Under the pieces are notes generated by a model. That model was not told the origin of the DNA. It searched no databases and saw only the letters and a list, made by a program, of their open reading frames with translations. The position numbers were made by a program, and so were the translations under genes. A stretch of 52,577 nt of DNA from Deltaproteobacteria bacterium. Lineage in GTDB: Bacteria; Desulfobacterota; Binatia; Binatales; Binataceae. Each line of letters starts with the position of its first letter. The first letter of the stretch is position 1. Positions 41,264 to 51,489 of this stretch are shown one piece after another. The stretch is from NCBI GenBank assembly GCA_021799495.1, contig JAJZAI010000023.1, positions 1-52,577 on the forward strand. Direction: 5' to 3'.

Positions 41264-41920
41264 ATGATCGAACCGGATTCGTTCGATAACCGCCTGCTGC
41301 ATTTTTGGCGCGGCGTCGATGGTTGCCGCGAATGCGCAACGATTTCGCCGTGGCGCAAATTCCCGCTCGGCCGCCGCGGCACGGCGCGCTTCGGTCTGAT
41401 GATTCTTGGCGAGGCGCCCGGCCGCGTCTCGCTCGAAAACGGACGGCCATTCTCGAATCCGCGCAACCTGACGATTCGCCGCGCATTCGCCCGCGCCGTC
41501 GCGCCGCTTGAAATCGAGCCGGAAGCGCTCATCTACTTCAGCGACACGGTCAAATGCTGGCCGGCGTCGGCCAGCGGCGCCAATCGCTCGCCGATGGCGG
41601 GCGAGAACGCGCGATGCGTCAGCCGCCATCTGCGGACCGAGCTGGATTTGGTTCGCCCCCGCCTGATTCTCGCCTTTGGCGCGCGGGCGGCGGCGGCCGC
41701 GCTTGGCTATCCGCTCAAACTTGCCGAGACGCATGGCCATCCGATCCGTTCGGCGGCGGACGTGCGAGTGATTCCGCTGATGCATCCGTCAACGATCAAT
41801 ATCGCCGGGATGCGGCGGGTCGGAATCGCCTCGCTAGACGATTACGAGCGCCGGCTCGCGGGGCTGATGCGCAAGGAATTCGCCGCGGCACTGGAGCAAC
41901 TTCGCGCGGGCACGGCTTGA
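41264..41920 (+). CDS. Uracil-DNA glycosylase family protein (Fe-S type)
   Basis: A 218-residue protein of the uracil-DNA glycosylase superfamily, near families 4/5. The water-activating/uracil-pocket motif is ILGEAPGRVS (47-56), and the second is VIPLMHPST. Four cysteines, Cys21, Cys24 (GCREC), Cys98 (KCWP) and Cys118, sit at the spacing of a [4Fe-4S] cluster. It would cut uracil out of DNA to start base-excision repair, acting in the nucleoid. The motif lacks the usual EAPGxxED aspartate, so activity or substrate range may differ. Confidence 0.82.
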   Translation: MIEPDSFDNRLLHFWRGVDGCRECATISPWRKFPLGRRGTARFGLMILGEAPGRVSLENGRPFSNPRNLTIRRAFARAVAPLEIEPEALIYFSDTVKCWPASASGANRSPMAGENARCVSRHLRTELDLVRPRLILAFGARAAAAALGYPLKLAETHGHPIRSAADVRVIPLMHPSTINIAGMRRVGIASLDDYERRLAGLMRKEFAAALEQLRAGTA

Positions 41921-41987
41921 TCTCGGCGGCGCGCGGCGCATTTGATTGATCGAGCGCTAACTGCCCAAACCGACGAGGGAGCACCTG

Positions 41988-44495
41988 ATGCACAAGAGCC
42001 TCAAAATCGTCGGCGCGCTGATCGGCGTGCTGGCCCTGATCGTCGCGGCGGTTTTTGGCTACGCCGTCCTCAACCTCAATTCGCTAATCGCGGCTCAGCG
42101 CGGACGAATTCTGGCGCGCGCGAGCGACGCGCTCGGTCGCGAGGTCGATGTCGGCGCGATTACCGCGAGCCTCGGATGGGGCGTCGCGATCGACCTGAAA
42201 GAGGTGAAAATCGCGGACGATCCGGCGTTTTCACCAGAGCCGTTCGTGCAGGCCGGCGACGTCTATCTGAAGGTCGATCTGATTCCTCTGCTGGCGAAGC
42301 ATCTGCACGTTTCCGAATTGATTCTCGCGCAACCCGAAGTGCGGATTATCCGCGACCGCGCCGGCGCGCTGAACGTGGGCACGATCGGCAGGAAAGGTTC
42401 GTCGTCCGCGCAAGCGGGCGCCGCCGCGGCGCCGCAACCCCGCCCGAGCGCGCCGCCAGCCGGCGCCGCGCCTGAATCGCCGGCGCCAGCCGTACCGTCG
42501 GGCGGAGCGGGCGGCGGCGAAGCGAAGAAATTGAACGCGCTCGCGGTGAGCGCCTTTACGATCGATCAGGGCGTGGTCGTTTATCAGGATCTGGCCGCGG
42601 GCGGAGCGCCGCTCAAGGTCAGCAAGGTCGATCTCAAGGTGCGCGATTTTCGCTTCGACCGGCCTTTCGATATCGCGCTGGCGATGGCCGCGCTCGGCGA
42701 TCGTCGGAATTTAACCGTCAGCGGAACCGCAGGCCCGCTGCTGCGCGACGGCCGGCTCGATGCGAAAGCGGCGGCGCTGGACCTCAAGGCGCAAGTCGGA
42801 CCGCTGACCTTCGCGCAGCTCCGCACCATTCCGCAGTTGGCCAGGGCGCTTGCGCCGGCGCTTGACGTCGCCGGACCGATCGGCGCGACCGCGACGATCG
42901 GCGGCACGGCCGGCGCGCCGCGAATCGACGCGCTGGCCAATCTGACGGCGAACGAAATCGCGTTTCCGCCGAAGTTCGACAAGCCGGCCGGAGTCGCTTT
43001 CAAGGCCGCGATCGACGGCGGATTGCAGGACGGCCATGTGCAAATTGGCGCGGCGAATCTTACGCTCGCCGATCTTCAGATGAAGCTGAGCGGGATCGCC
43101 GTCAAACCCGGCGCGATCAGCGCGCGGGTGGATTCAAACCGGTTCGATCTTGCGCCGATCGCCAAGCTCGCGCCGGCGGCGGCGAAATATAATCCGCGCG
43201 GCGCCGCCGAGATTCATGGCGCGATCGCCTACGCGAACGGCGCGCCGTCGCTCGACGGCGCCGTCTTGCTGAGTGGCGTCAACGTGAATCTGCCCGGCGG
43301 CAAGGCGCCGCCGGTCGGCGACCTTGGCGGCGCGATCAAATTCGCCGGCCAGGGCGCGACCATAGGGCCGCTGAATTTCACCGTCGGCTCCGCCGGCCAT
43401 GGACGATTGCTGGCCGTGGCGAAAACCCTTCAGCCGCTCGACACGACCTATCAGCTCAATATCGACCAGCTCAATATCGCGGAAATCGATCCGGGCCGCG
43501 CGAAATTCGGCGCCGAGCGGATTGCCGGACTCGCGGCGGAGGGCGCGATGCGGATGGCGGGCGGCGCGCCGCAAGGGACGGTACGCGCGTCGGCCGCGTC
43601 CGGAATGGTTGCGAACGTCAATTTCTCCCAATTCGCTATCGACGCCGCCTATGCGGACCAGCGCGCGACTATCAATTCGCTCAAGCTCGATGCCTTTTCA
43701 GGCGCGATTCAGGCCGCGGGCGTCGCGACTATCGGCGACGTTCCGGCCTTCGATCTGCAAGTGATGACGCGGAACGTCGATTTGCAGCAGATGCTGACGG
43801 CGGCGAAGTCGAAGGCCGCCGAGAAAGTCCGCGGCCTGCTGACCGCGAGCGTCAAAGTGCGCGGGCGCGGCAAGGATTTCGACGCGATCAAGCCGACCTT
43901 GATGGGCGCCGGCGCGGCGCAGGTCGAGCAGGGCAAGCTGATCGGCGTCAACGTGGTGGCGCAAGCGCTGAATAAGGTGGACAACGTGCCGGGAATCGGC
44001 GCGCTGCTGCCGCTGTCCGTCATCGCCAACCATCCGGAGCTTTTCAAATCGCCGAACACCGACTTGCGGCATGCGAGCCTGAGCTTCACGATCAACGGGC
44101 CGCGCCTTACGACCAGCGATTTGCGCGCCGAATCGCTCGATTACACCGTATTTGGAAACGGCTGGTTCGACCTGAATCAGACTATCGATATGACGGCGAA
44201 AATCCTGATGTCGCCGGCGTTCAGCCGCGAGATGATCGCCGCGAAGAGAAACGTCAGCTACCTGGCGACGCAGAGCGGCCAGATCGAAATTCCGCTCCAA
44301 ATCAGCGGCCGATTGCCGAAACCCGCGGTCGTGCCGGACGTCGGCATCCTGGCGCGGCGGGCGGCTTCGCACGCGGTGCAAGGCGGCCTCGGCAAGCTGC
44401 TGAATAAAAACGGCCTGGGCGGCCTTTTCGGCGGAGGTTCCGGCGGTGGCTCGGGCGGAGGGAGCTCGAACCCGTTCAAGAGCCTGTTTCACTGA
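41988..44495 (+). CDS. AsmA-family envelope protein
   Basis: An 835-residue protein with one N-terminal membrane anchor (about 7-29) followed by a long periplasmic beta-rich domain. The early NLNSLIAAQRGRILARASDALGREV and LGWGVAIDLKEVKI blocks and the late AsmA-like C-terminal (LTTSDLRAESLDYTVFGNGWF, then QIEIPLQISGRLPKP) match the family. A proline/alanine-rich linker at about 140-178 separates two parts. It ends with glycine/serine repeats and SNPFKSLF. AsmA-like proteins are thought to bridge inner and outer membranes for phospholipid transfer, as TamB-type proteins do. RBS ACGAGGGAG precedes the ATG. It converges with mutS2. Confidence 0.85.
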   Translation: MHKSLKIVGALIGVLALIVAAVFGYAVLNLNSLIAAQRGRILARASDALGREVDVGAITASLGWGVAIDLKEVKIADDPAFSPEPFVQAGDVYLKVDLIPLLAKHLHVSELILAQPEVRIIRDRAGALNVGTIGRKGSSSAQAGAAAAPQPRPSAPPAGAAPESPAPAVPSGGAGGGEAKKLNALAVSAFTIDQGVVVYQDLAAGGAPLKVSKVDLKVRDFRFDRPFDIALAMAALGDRRNLTVSGTAGPLLRDGRLDAKAAALDLKAQVGPLTFAQLRTIPQLARALAPALDVAGPIGATATIGGTAGAPRIDALANLTANEIAFPPKFDKPAGVAFKAAIDGGLQDGHVQIGAANLTLADLQMKLSGIAVKPGAISARVDSNRFDLAPIAKLAPAAAKYNPRGAAEIHGAIAYANGAPSLDGAVLLSGVNVNLPGGKAPPVGDLGGAIKFAGQGATIGPLNFTVGSAGHGRLLAVAKTLQPLDTTYQLNIDQLNIAEIDPGRAKFGAERIAGLAAEGAMRMAGGAPQGTVRASAASGMVANVNFSQFAIDAAYADQRATINSLKLDAFSGAIQAAGVATIGDVPAFDLQVMTRNVDLQQMLTAAKSKAAEKVRGLLTASVKVRGRGKDFDAIKPTLMGAGAAQVEQGKLIGVNVVAQALNKVDNVPGIGALLPLSVIANHPELFKSPNTDLRHASLSFTINGPRLTTSDLRAESLDYTVFGNGWFDLNQTIDMTAKILMSPAFSREMIAAKRNVSYLATQSGQIEIPLQISGRLPKPAVVPDVGILARRAASHAVQGGLGKLLNKNGLGGLFGGGSGGGSGGGSSNPFKSLFH

Positions 44496-44509
44496 TCGCG
44501 CGGCGCGCA

Positions 44510-44532
44510 GCGGCGCGTACAAGACGCGCCGC
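44510..44532. terminator. 9-bp hairpin between convergent asmA-like gene and mutS2
   Basis: GCGGCGCGT (44510-44518), loop ACAAG, ACGCGCCGC (44524-44532), a perfect GC-rich stem lying between the two stops. No T-tract on either side, so it may act with Rho or simply protect 3' ends. Confidence 0.55.
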
Positions 44533-44534
44533 CG

Positions 44535-46853
44535 TCAGCCGCCGATCTGCACGATCGTGGCGCCCGCGCCGCCGTCGCGCGGGTCGGCCTGGCGAAATGC
44601 GGCGCAATAGGGCGATGCGCCCAGATAATCGTGCACCGCTTTCTTCAGCGCGCCGGAGCCGATGCCGTGAACGACGCGGACTTCCGCGCGATTGGCGAGA
44701 TAGGCCTGATCGAGAAACTCCTCCAGCCGGCGCAGCGCGTCGCCCGTGCGCATCCCGACCAGATTCAGCTCGTCGCGTTCCGACTCCGAGGCGTTGACGG
44801 TGATACGCGGTTCGCGCGGCGCGGGCGCGGGCCGGGCGCGGCGCAGCCGTTCGCGCGCGACTTCGATACGCAGGCCGCCGCGGCTGACAATCGCGCGATG
44901 GTCGTCGAGGGCGAGCAGCTCGCCGCGAATCTCGCCCAGTTCAACCTGGTCTCCGACCTTGAGCGGCGTTTCCTCGGCGACGCCGGCGGGCGCCGGGGCG
45001 AGCATTTCGATTTTCTCGGCGGCGGCGGCGAGCGCGCGTCCAAGGTCGTGCCGCGTTTTCGCTCCGGCCTTGATTTCGGCGAGGATCGCCGCGCCGTCGC
45101 GCCGCAATTCTTCGATTACTGCCGCGCCTTCGGCGCGGAGGCGGTCGCGCTCGCGGCGCTCGCCGGCGCGCATCCGTTCGGCGGCGTCGCGGGCCTGGCT
45201 TTCGCTTTCGGCCAGTTCGCGTTCGCGCGCGGCGAGGCGCTCGTTCCGTTCGTGCAGGCGGACGCGTTCCGCTTCGAGCCGCCGCAGCGCCTCGGCCAGT
45301 TCGGCGCTGCCGGCCGGCAGCGCCGCTTCGGCGGAATCGACGATCGCGGCGGGCAGGCCGAGCCGGCGCGCGATCGCAAGCCCGTAGCTCTGGCCGATCG
45401 TATGCGGCTTGAGCCGATAGAGCGGCGCGAGCCGTTCGGCGTCGAAATCGACCGCGGCGGCGTCGAAACCGGCGCGCGAGTAAGCATGGAGCTTGACGGC
45501 GGTTGAATGGGTGGCGACCGCGACGAGACAATCGCGCGCCGCCAGATAATCCATCAGGGCGATCGCCAGCGCCGCGCCCTCGATCGGGTCGGTGCCGCCG
45601 CCGGGTTCGTCGAGAATCACCAGCGCGGGCGGGTGCATCGCGCCGATAATCTGGGAAAGGTTCGCGATATGGGCGGCGAAGCTGGAGAGGCTCGCGGCGA
45701 TCGATTGTTCGTCGCCGATATCGGCGAAAACGCCGCGAAACACCGCGATGCGCCCGCCCGGAGCGATCGGCGGCAACAGGCCCGCCTGCGCCATCAGGGC
45801 GAACAATCCGAGCGTCTTCAGGGCGACGGTCTTGCCGCCGGTGTTGGGGCCGGAAATCACGATACCGTGCTGGCCGGGCGCGATGCGCAGATCGATCGGC
45901 ACGACTTCGCGGCCGGCCGCGACGAGCAGCGGATGGCGCGCGGCGGCAAATTCGATGCCGCCGTCGGCTGCGATTTCGGGTTCGGCGCCGCCGAAGCGTT
46001 CGGCGAAAATCGCGCGCGCGTTGAGCGCGTCGAGCTCGACCAGCGCTTCATAGGTCATTTCCAGTTCGGCGAGATACCCGCGCACCATCGCGGTCAGCCG
46101 CATCAGCAGCCGATACTCTTCGGCCTCGGCCTCACGCTCGAGCATCATCAGGCGATTGTTCAGTTCGACCGCCCAGATTGGCTCCACGAACAGCGTCTCG
46201 CCCGAAACCGAACGGTCCTGCACGATTCCTTCGAGCCGTTCGGCGTAATTCAGCTTGAGCGGCAGCACGAAGCGGCGGTTGCGGACGGTCACGATATGAT
46301 CGGAGACGATCGGCTCCATCCCGGCGGCCGTGAGCGATCGCGCGAGGCGCGTTTCCAGCTCCAGCCGCTCGTCCCGCAAGCGGGTGCGCAGCCGCTTGAG
46401 CTCGGGCGAGGCGTCGTCGAGCAGGCCGCCGTCGTCGGCGAGCGCGCGCAGCATCGCGTCGGCTAGCTCCTTCGGCGCGACCAGGTTGTGGACGATCGCG
46501 GCGAGACGGGGGCGGGTCTCGATCCGCGAGCGCAGAAAGGCCTCGGCGGTGCGCGCGGCGATTACGAAGTCGCGGATGCGCACGAGCGAGGCGTCGTTGA
46601 GCACCGCGCCTTCCGGCGCGGCGCCCAGCAGATGAGGCCGCTGGTCGTCGAATTCGTCGATCGGCACGGAGCCGGAGCGGCCGCGCAGGTCGAGCAGCTC
46701 GGCGGTCGCGCGCAGCCGATCGCGAACCGCGCCGGGATCGCCGGACGGCCGCAGCGCGTCGAGCGCGCGCCGTCCCGGTTCCGAGGCGGCGAAGCCGCGC
46801 ACCAGCGCGATCACCTTGTCGAATTCGAGCGCTTTCAGATCGCGTTCACGCAT
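44535..46853 (-). CDS. mutS2: Endonuclease MutS2
   Basis: 772 residues from the ATG at 46853 (Met at 46865 also possible). It is a MutS homologue without the mismatch-recognition domain. MRERDLKALEFDKV starts the core. Walker A is GPNTGGKTVALKTLG, with ALVILDEPGGGTDP as Walker B, followed by a long charged coiled coil (about 520-610). The C-terminal Smr nuclease domain is LNLVGMRTGDAL, then VVHGIGSGALKKAV. The family suppresses recombination, and in some bacteria it rescues stalled ribosomes. Confidence 0.95.
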   Translation of the reverse strand: MRERDLKALEFDKVIALVRGFAASEPGRRALDALRPSGDPGAVRDRLRATAELLDLRGRSGSVPIDEFDDQRPHLLGAAPEGAVLNDASLVRIRDFVIAARTAEAFLRSRIETRPRLAAIVHNLVAPKELADAMLRALADDGGLLDDASPELKRLRTRLRDERLELETRLARSLTAAGMEPIVSDHIVTVRNRRFVLPLKLNYAERLEGIVQDRSVSGETLFVEPIWAVELNNRLMMLEREAEAEEYRLLMRLTAMVRGYLAELEMTYEALVELDALNARAIFAERFGGAEPEIAADGGIEFAAARHPLLVAAGREVVPIDLRIAPGQHGIVISGPNTGGKTVALKTLGLFALMAQAGLLPPIAPGGRIAVFRGVFADIGDEQSIAASLSSFAAHIANLSQIIGAMHPPALVILDEPGGGTDPIEGAALAIALMDYLAARDCLVAVATHSTAVKLHAYSRAGFDAAAVDFDAERLAPLYRLKPHTIGQSYGLAIARRLGLPAAIVDSAEAALPAGSAELAEALRRLEAERVRLHERNERLAARERELAESESQARDAAERMRAGERRERDRLRAEGAAVIEELRRDGAAILAEIKAGAKTRHDLGRALAAAAEKIEMLAPAPAGVAEETPLKVGDQVELGEIRGELLALDDHRAIVSRGGLRIEVARERLRRARPAPAPREPRITVNASESERDELNLVGMRTGDALRRLEEFLDQAYLANRAEVRVVHGIGSGALKKAVHDYLGASPYCAAFRQADPRDGGAGATIVQIGG

Positions 46854-46991
46854 CGTAGAAAACATGCGCGCGGCGCGCGCGGATCGCAATCGGCGAGTTG
46901 CGCGGCGGCTTTGCCGCGCACGGCCGCGAACCTGTAAAAATAAACGCGGCGTGGCGGCGCAATGCGCGCGCGCCGCGCGAGGTGATCAGGA

Positions 46992-48605
<1,614 letters not shown>

Positions 48606-48615
48606 GGACACACCG

Positions 48616-49257
48616 ATGGAAAATCAATCGGGCCGGCCCGAAGTGGCGCTGCTCTTTCCCGTCCAGAATCGCGAAGCGGCGGCGGTGCTGGCCCGCGCGT
48701 TCGTCAACGATCCGCTGGTGGCCGCGATCGTCGGCGCCGCGGCGCCGGAACAGGATCGAATTCGCCGGATGATCGGACTATTCGGCGTGATGCTGGCCGA
48801 GCAGCGCCATCACGGCCAGCCTTTGCTCGGCGTGCTTGATAACGGCCGCGTGGCCGGAGCCGCGATTATCGAGCAGGTCGCGCACGCTTCGAGCAGCATC
48901 GGAACGATCCTGAGCGGAATCGCGCAGTTGCCGGCGCTGATGAGCGCGCTTGGCTTCGACGGACTGCGCCGGGCGATTTCGGCGCTCGATGCTCTGCTCA
49001 AGCATCGGCCTCCAGAACCGCATCTTTATCTCAACGTGCTCGGCGTCGATCCATCCTTCCAGCGCCGCCATTTTGGAATCGCGATGCTCGATTATCTGCG
49101 TGATCAGGCGCGCCAGCGGCCGGATCTGGCTGGCGTCTATCTCGAAACCGCGACCGAAGCCAACGTTGCCTACTACACGCGATGCGGCTACCGGGTGATT
49201 GGCGAATTCGCGCCGATCGGCGTGCGGATGTGGCGCATGATGCAGCCGAGCGCATGA
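48616..49257 (+). CDS. GNAT-family N-acetyltransferase
   Basis: 213 residues. The acetyl-CoA loop and preceding strand are seen in LYLNVLGVDPSFQRRHFGIAMLDYLRDQA (about 136-164), where the usual Q/R-x-x-G-x-G/A appears as QRRHFGIA. AGVYLETATEANVAYYTRCGY (about 173-193) is the final strand-helix of the fold. This is like GNATs of the puromycin/enzyme class that act on small amines or peptides. The start follows mccB by 10 bp, and an amidohydrolase follows on the same strand. No substrate can be given. Confidence 0.88.
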   Translation: MENQSGRPEVALLFPVQNREAAAVLARAFVNDPLVAAIVGAAAPEQDRIRRMIGLFGVMLAEQRHHGQPLLGVLDNGRVAGAAIIEQVAHASSSIGTILSGIAQLPALMSALGFDGLRRAISALDALLKHRPPEPHLYLNVLGVDPSFQRRHFGIAMLDYLRDQARQRPDLAGVYLETATEANVAYYTRCGYRVIGEFAPIGVRMWRMMQPSA

Positions 49258-49330
49258 ATTCCGCCGCTTGTGCGGCGGATCGCGCAATGGTTTGATCCTA
49301 AGCGCAACCTCGCAATTTCAGGGAGTCGCG

Positions 49331-50467
49331 ATGGCGCGTTCGTATGCGGTAATCGACGCCGATGGGCATGTGCTCGAACCGGCGAACATGTGGCTGGATT
49401 ATATCGAGCCGAAATTCCGCGACCGCGCGCCGCGCATTATCGTCAACGACGAAGGCGCGGAGATCATGGCGCTCGGCGCGCGCGAGATGACCGACAACGG
49501 CCCAGGCCGCCGCCGCGTGAAAATCGGTGCGACCGGCGCGATCGGCGCGCGCGAGGGCCGGGTCTCCGTCTGGGGGAAATACGCCGAAGGCAAGCCCGGC
49601 GGCTTCGACCCGCACCAGCGCATCCCGGACATGGACGGCGAAGGAATCGACGCGGCATTCCTCTATCCGAGCTTGGGCCTGTTCCTCGGCGCGATCGACG
49701 ACGCGGAACTTTCGGCCGCCGTGTGCCGCGCCTACAACCGCTGGCTGGCCGATTATTGCGCGCCTTATCCTGACCGGCTGTTCGGGGTCGCGATGCTGCC
49801 GATGCAAGCGCTGGAGTTGGCCATTGCGGAGATGCGCTTCGCCGCGCGCGAGCTGGGCTTCCGCGCCGCCTTCGTGCGGCCGAATCCGTACAACGGCCGC
49901 GTGCTGCACGATCCGGCCAACGACGCGCTCTGGCGCGCGGCGGTCGAGTTGAACCTCGCGATCGGAATTCACAGCGGCGCCGAAAGCGGCCAGCCCACCC
50001 TCGCGATGGACCGTTTCGAGGGCCATCGCCGGGCGGTGCGCCACTGCGTCGCGCATACGCTGGAGATGATGACGGCGGCGGCCAGCATGATCATGTGTGG
50101 ACCATGCGATCGGTTTCCTCAACTGCGCGTTGGCTTTTTGGAATCGGGTGGCGGCTGGATGGCGGGCTGGCTCGATCGCATGGATCGTCATTTCGATGAT
50201 CTCGGAATGAACGACACCGGCCTTGCGGCGCGGCCGAGCGAAATTTTCCGCCGCCAGTGTTTCGTTTCGTTCGAGCCGGTCGAAAAGTCGCTGGCGCTGC
50301 TGGCCGATTATATCGGCGCGGAAAATATCCTTTGGGCCACCGACTATCCGCACTTCGACGGCTTTACCGGCGCGCCGCGGATGATCAAATCGATGGGCCT
50401 GCCGGAGCCGACGCTCGGCAAGGTGCTGGCCGCCGGCGCGATGCGGTTTTACGATTTGAAGCCGTGA
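49331..50467 (+). CDS. Amidohydrolase-2 family protein
   Basis: A 378-residue TIM-barrel metal hydrolase or decarboxylase (PF04909-like), from the ATG at 49331 after AGGGAG. Metal motif DADGHVLEP is at about 9-17, then QRIPDMDGEGIDAAFLYPS, then IGIHSGAE. The late FLESGGGWMAGWLDRMDRHFD and WATDYPHFDG segments are hallmarks. Related proteins decarboxylate or hydrolyse aromatic or cyclic acids; specificity is not evident. It joins the end of the mccB-GNAT run, and its stop abuts the LLM stop with no bases between. Confidence 0.9.
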   Translation: MARSYAVIDADGHVLEPANMWLDYIEPKFRDRAPRIIVNDEGAEIMALGAREMTDNGPGRRRVKIGATGAIGAREGRVSVWGKYAEGKPGGFDPHQRIPDMDGEGIDAAFLYPSLGLFLGAIDDAELSAAVCRAYNRWLADYCAPYPDRLFGVAMLPMQALELAIAEMRFAARELGFRAAFVRPNPYNGRVLHDPANDALWRAAVELNLAIGIHSGAESGQPTLAMDRFEGHRRAVRHCVAHTLEMMTAAASMIMCGPCDRFPQLRVGFLESGGGWMAGWLDRMDRHFDDLGMNDTGLAARPSEIFRRQCFVSFEPVEKSLALLADYIGAENILWATDYPHFDGFTGAPRMIKSMGLPEPTLGKVLAAGAMRFYDLKP

Positions 50468-51445
50468 TTAAGCCGACGGATTATCGAGCAGCGGCAGGAC
50501 TTCGTTGCGCAGCCGCTCGAACTGGGCGCGCGGATCCCATCCCGTGATGCGCAGCGCTACCGCTTTCGCGCCGGCGTCGGCGAACCTGCGCAGATGGCCG
50601 GCGCAGTCGCGCGGCGTTCCCGCCGCGGTCCATGCCGCGGCCATCTCGGGCGTGAACACCGGTCCGTAATATTCGTTGAGAAAGCGGCCGGTCTCTTCGA
50701 GCGCTGCCTGGCGGTCGCGCGCGATATTCACGTTCAGATAGACGATATTCGGAAACTCTGCCGGGTCGCGGCCCTCCTCGCGCAGGCATCGTTCGAGCTT
50801 GGGCCAGAGCGCGGCGAACAATCCCGGCCGCACCTCGGCCAGCATGAAGCCGTCGGCGGTTTGCGCGACGCGCCGGAGCGGCTTTTCGGCCATCGCGGGC
50901 TGCGGATTGGCGGCGATCCAGATTGGACACGGCGCCTGTTCCGGACGCGGCCGGATGGTCGCGTGCTCGAAGGCGCGGAAGCGCCCGGCGAAGCTTACGT
51001 CGTCTTCGCTCCAGAGCCGGCGGCAGATTCCCATGTTTTCGGCCATCCGCGCCCCGCGTTCGCGATCCGGCACGCCCCAGACGGCGCCCTCGCGCGCGCT
51101 CGTGCCGCCCAGGCCGATTCCGGTGCAGACCGCGAGCTGCATGCGCCCGCTCGAGAGCGAATCCAGCGAGGCCCATTGCGCTGCAAAGACCACCGGATCG
51201 CGCAGCGGAAAGCTCGCCATGCATCCCACCCCCAGCCGCACGCGCGAGGTCGCGGCGGCGAGCGCGCCCAGCGTCGCGATCGGGTCGGGACGCGCCTTGG
51301 CCATAATGCTGTCGCCGACCCATACCGAGCCGAAGCGCTGATCGCCATCGGCGGCGCGCGCCAGTTCGATCAAATCCGGCCATCCGGCCGCGCCGAACAG
51401 GATTGCGCGCTGTGGAAGCACCAGCCCTATGCCGAGTCGCTCCAT
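50468..51445 (-). CDS. LLM-class flavin/F420-dependent oxidoreductase (second)
   Basis: A 325-residue luciferase-like TIM barrel. Key segments are MERLGIGLVLPQRAI, FGSVWVGDSIMAKARPDP (about 38-55), RVRLGVGCMASFPLRDPVV and SGRMQLAVCTGIGL, then PIWIAANPQPAMAEKPLRRVA. Identity to the first LLM gene at 23.5 kb is low by eye, so these are distinct subfamilies and not a duplication. Flavin or F420 use and the substrate are open. It ends exactly where the amidohydrolase ends and lies upstream of fumC on the same strand (44 bp). Confidence 0.88.
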   Translation of the reverse strand: MERLGIGLVLPQRAILFGAAGWPDLIELARAADGDQRFGSVWVGDSIMAKARPDPIATLGALAAATSRVRLGVGCMASFPLRDPVVFAAQWASLDSLSSGRMQLAVCTGIGLGGTSAREGAVWGVPDRERGARMAENMGICRRLWSEDDVSFAGRFRAFEHATIRPRPEQAPCPIWIAANPQPAMAEKPLRRVAQTADGFMLAEVRPGLFAALWPKLERCLREEGRDPAEFPNIVYLNVNIARDRQAALEETGRFLNEYYGPVFTPEMAAAWTAAGTPRDCAGHLRRFADAGAKAVALRITGWDPRAQFERLRNEVLPLLDNPSA

Positions 51446-51489
51446 CGCGATTTCTCCATCCGCCGCACGCGTGCGGCGCCGCTCGCAGA

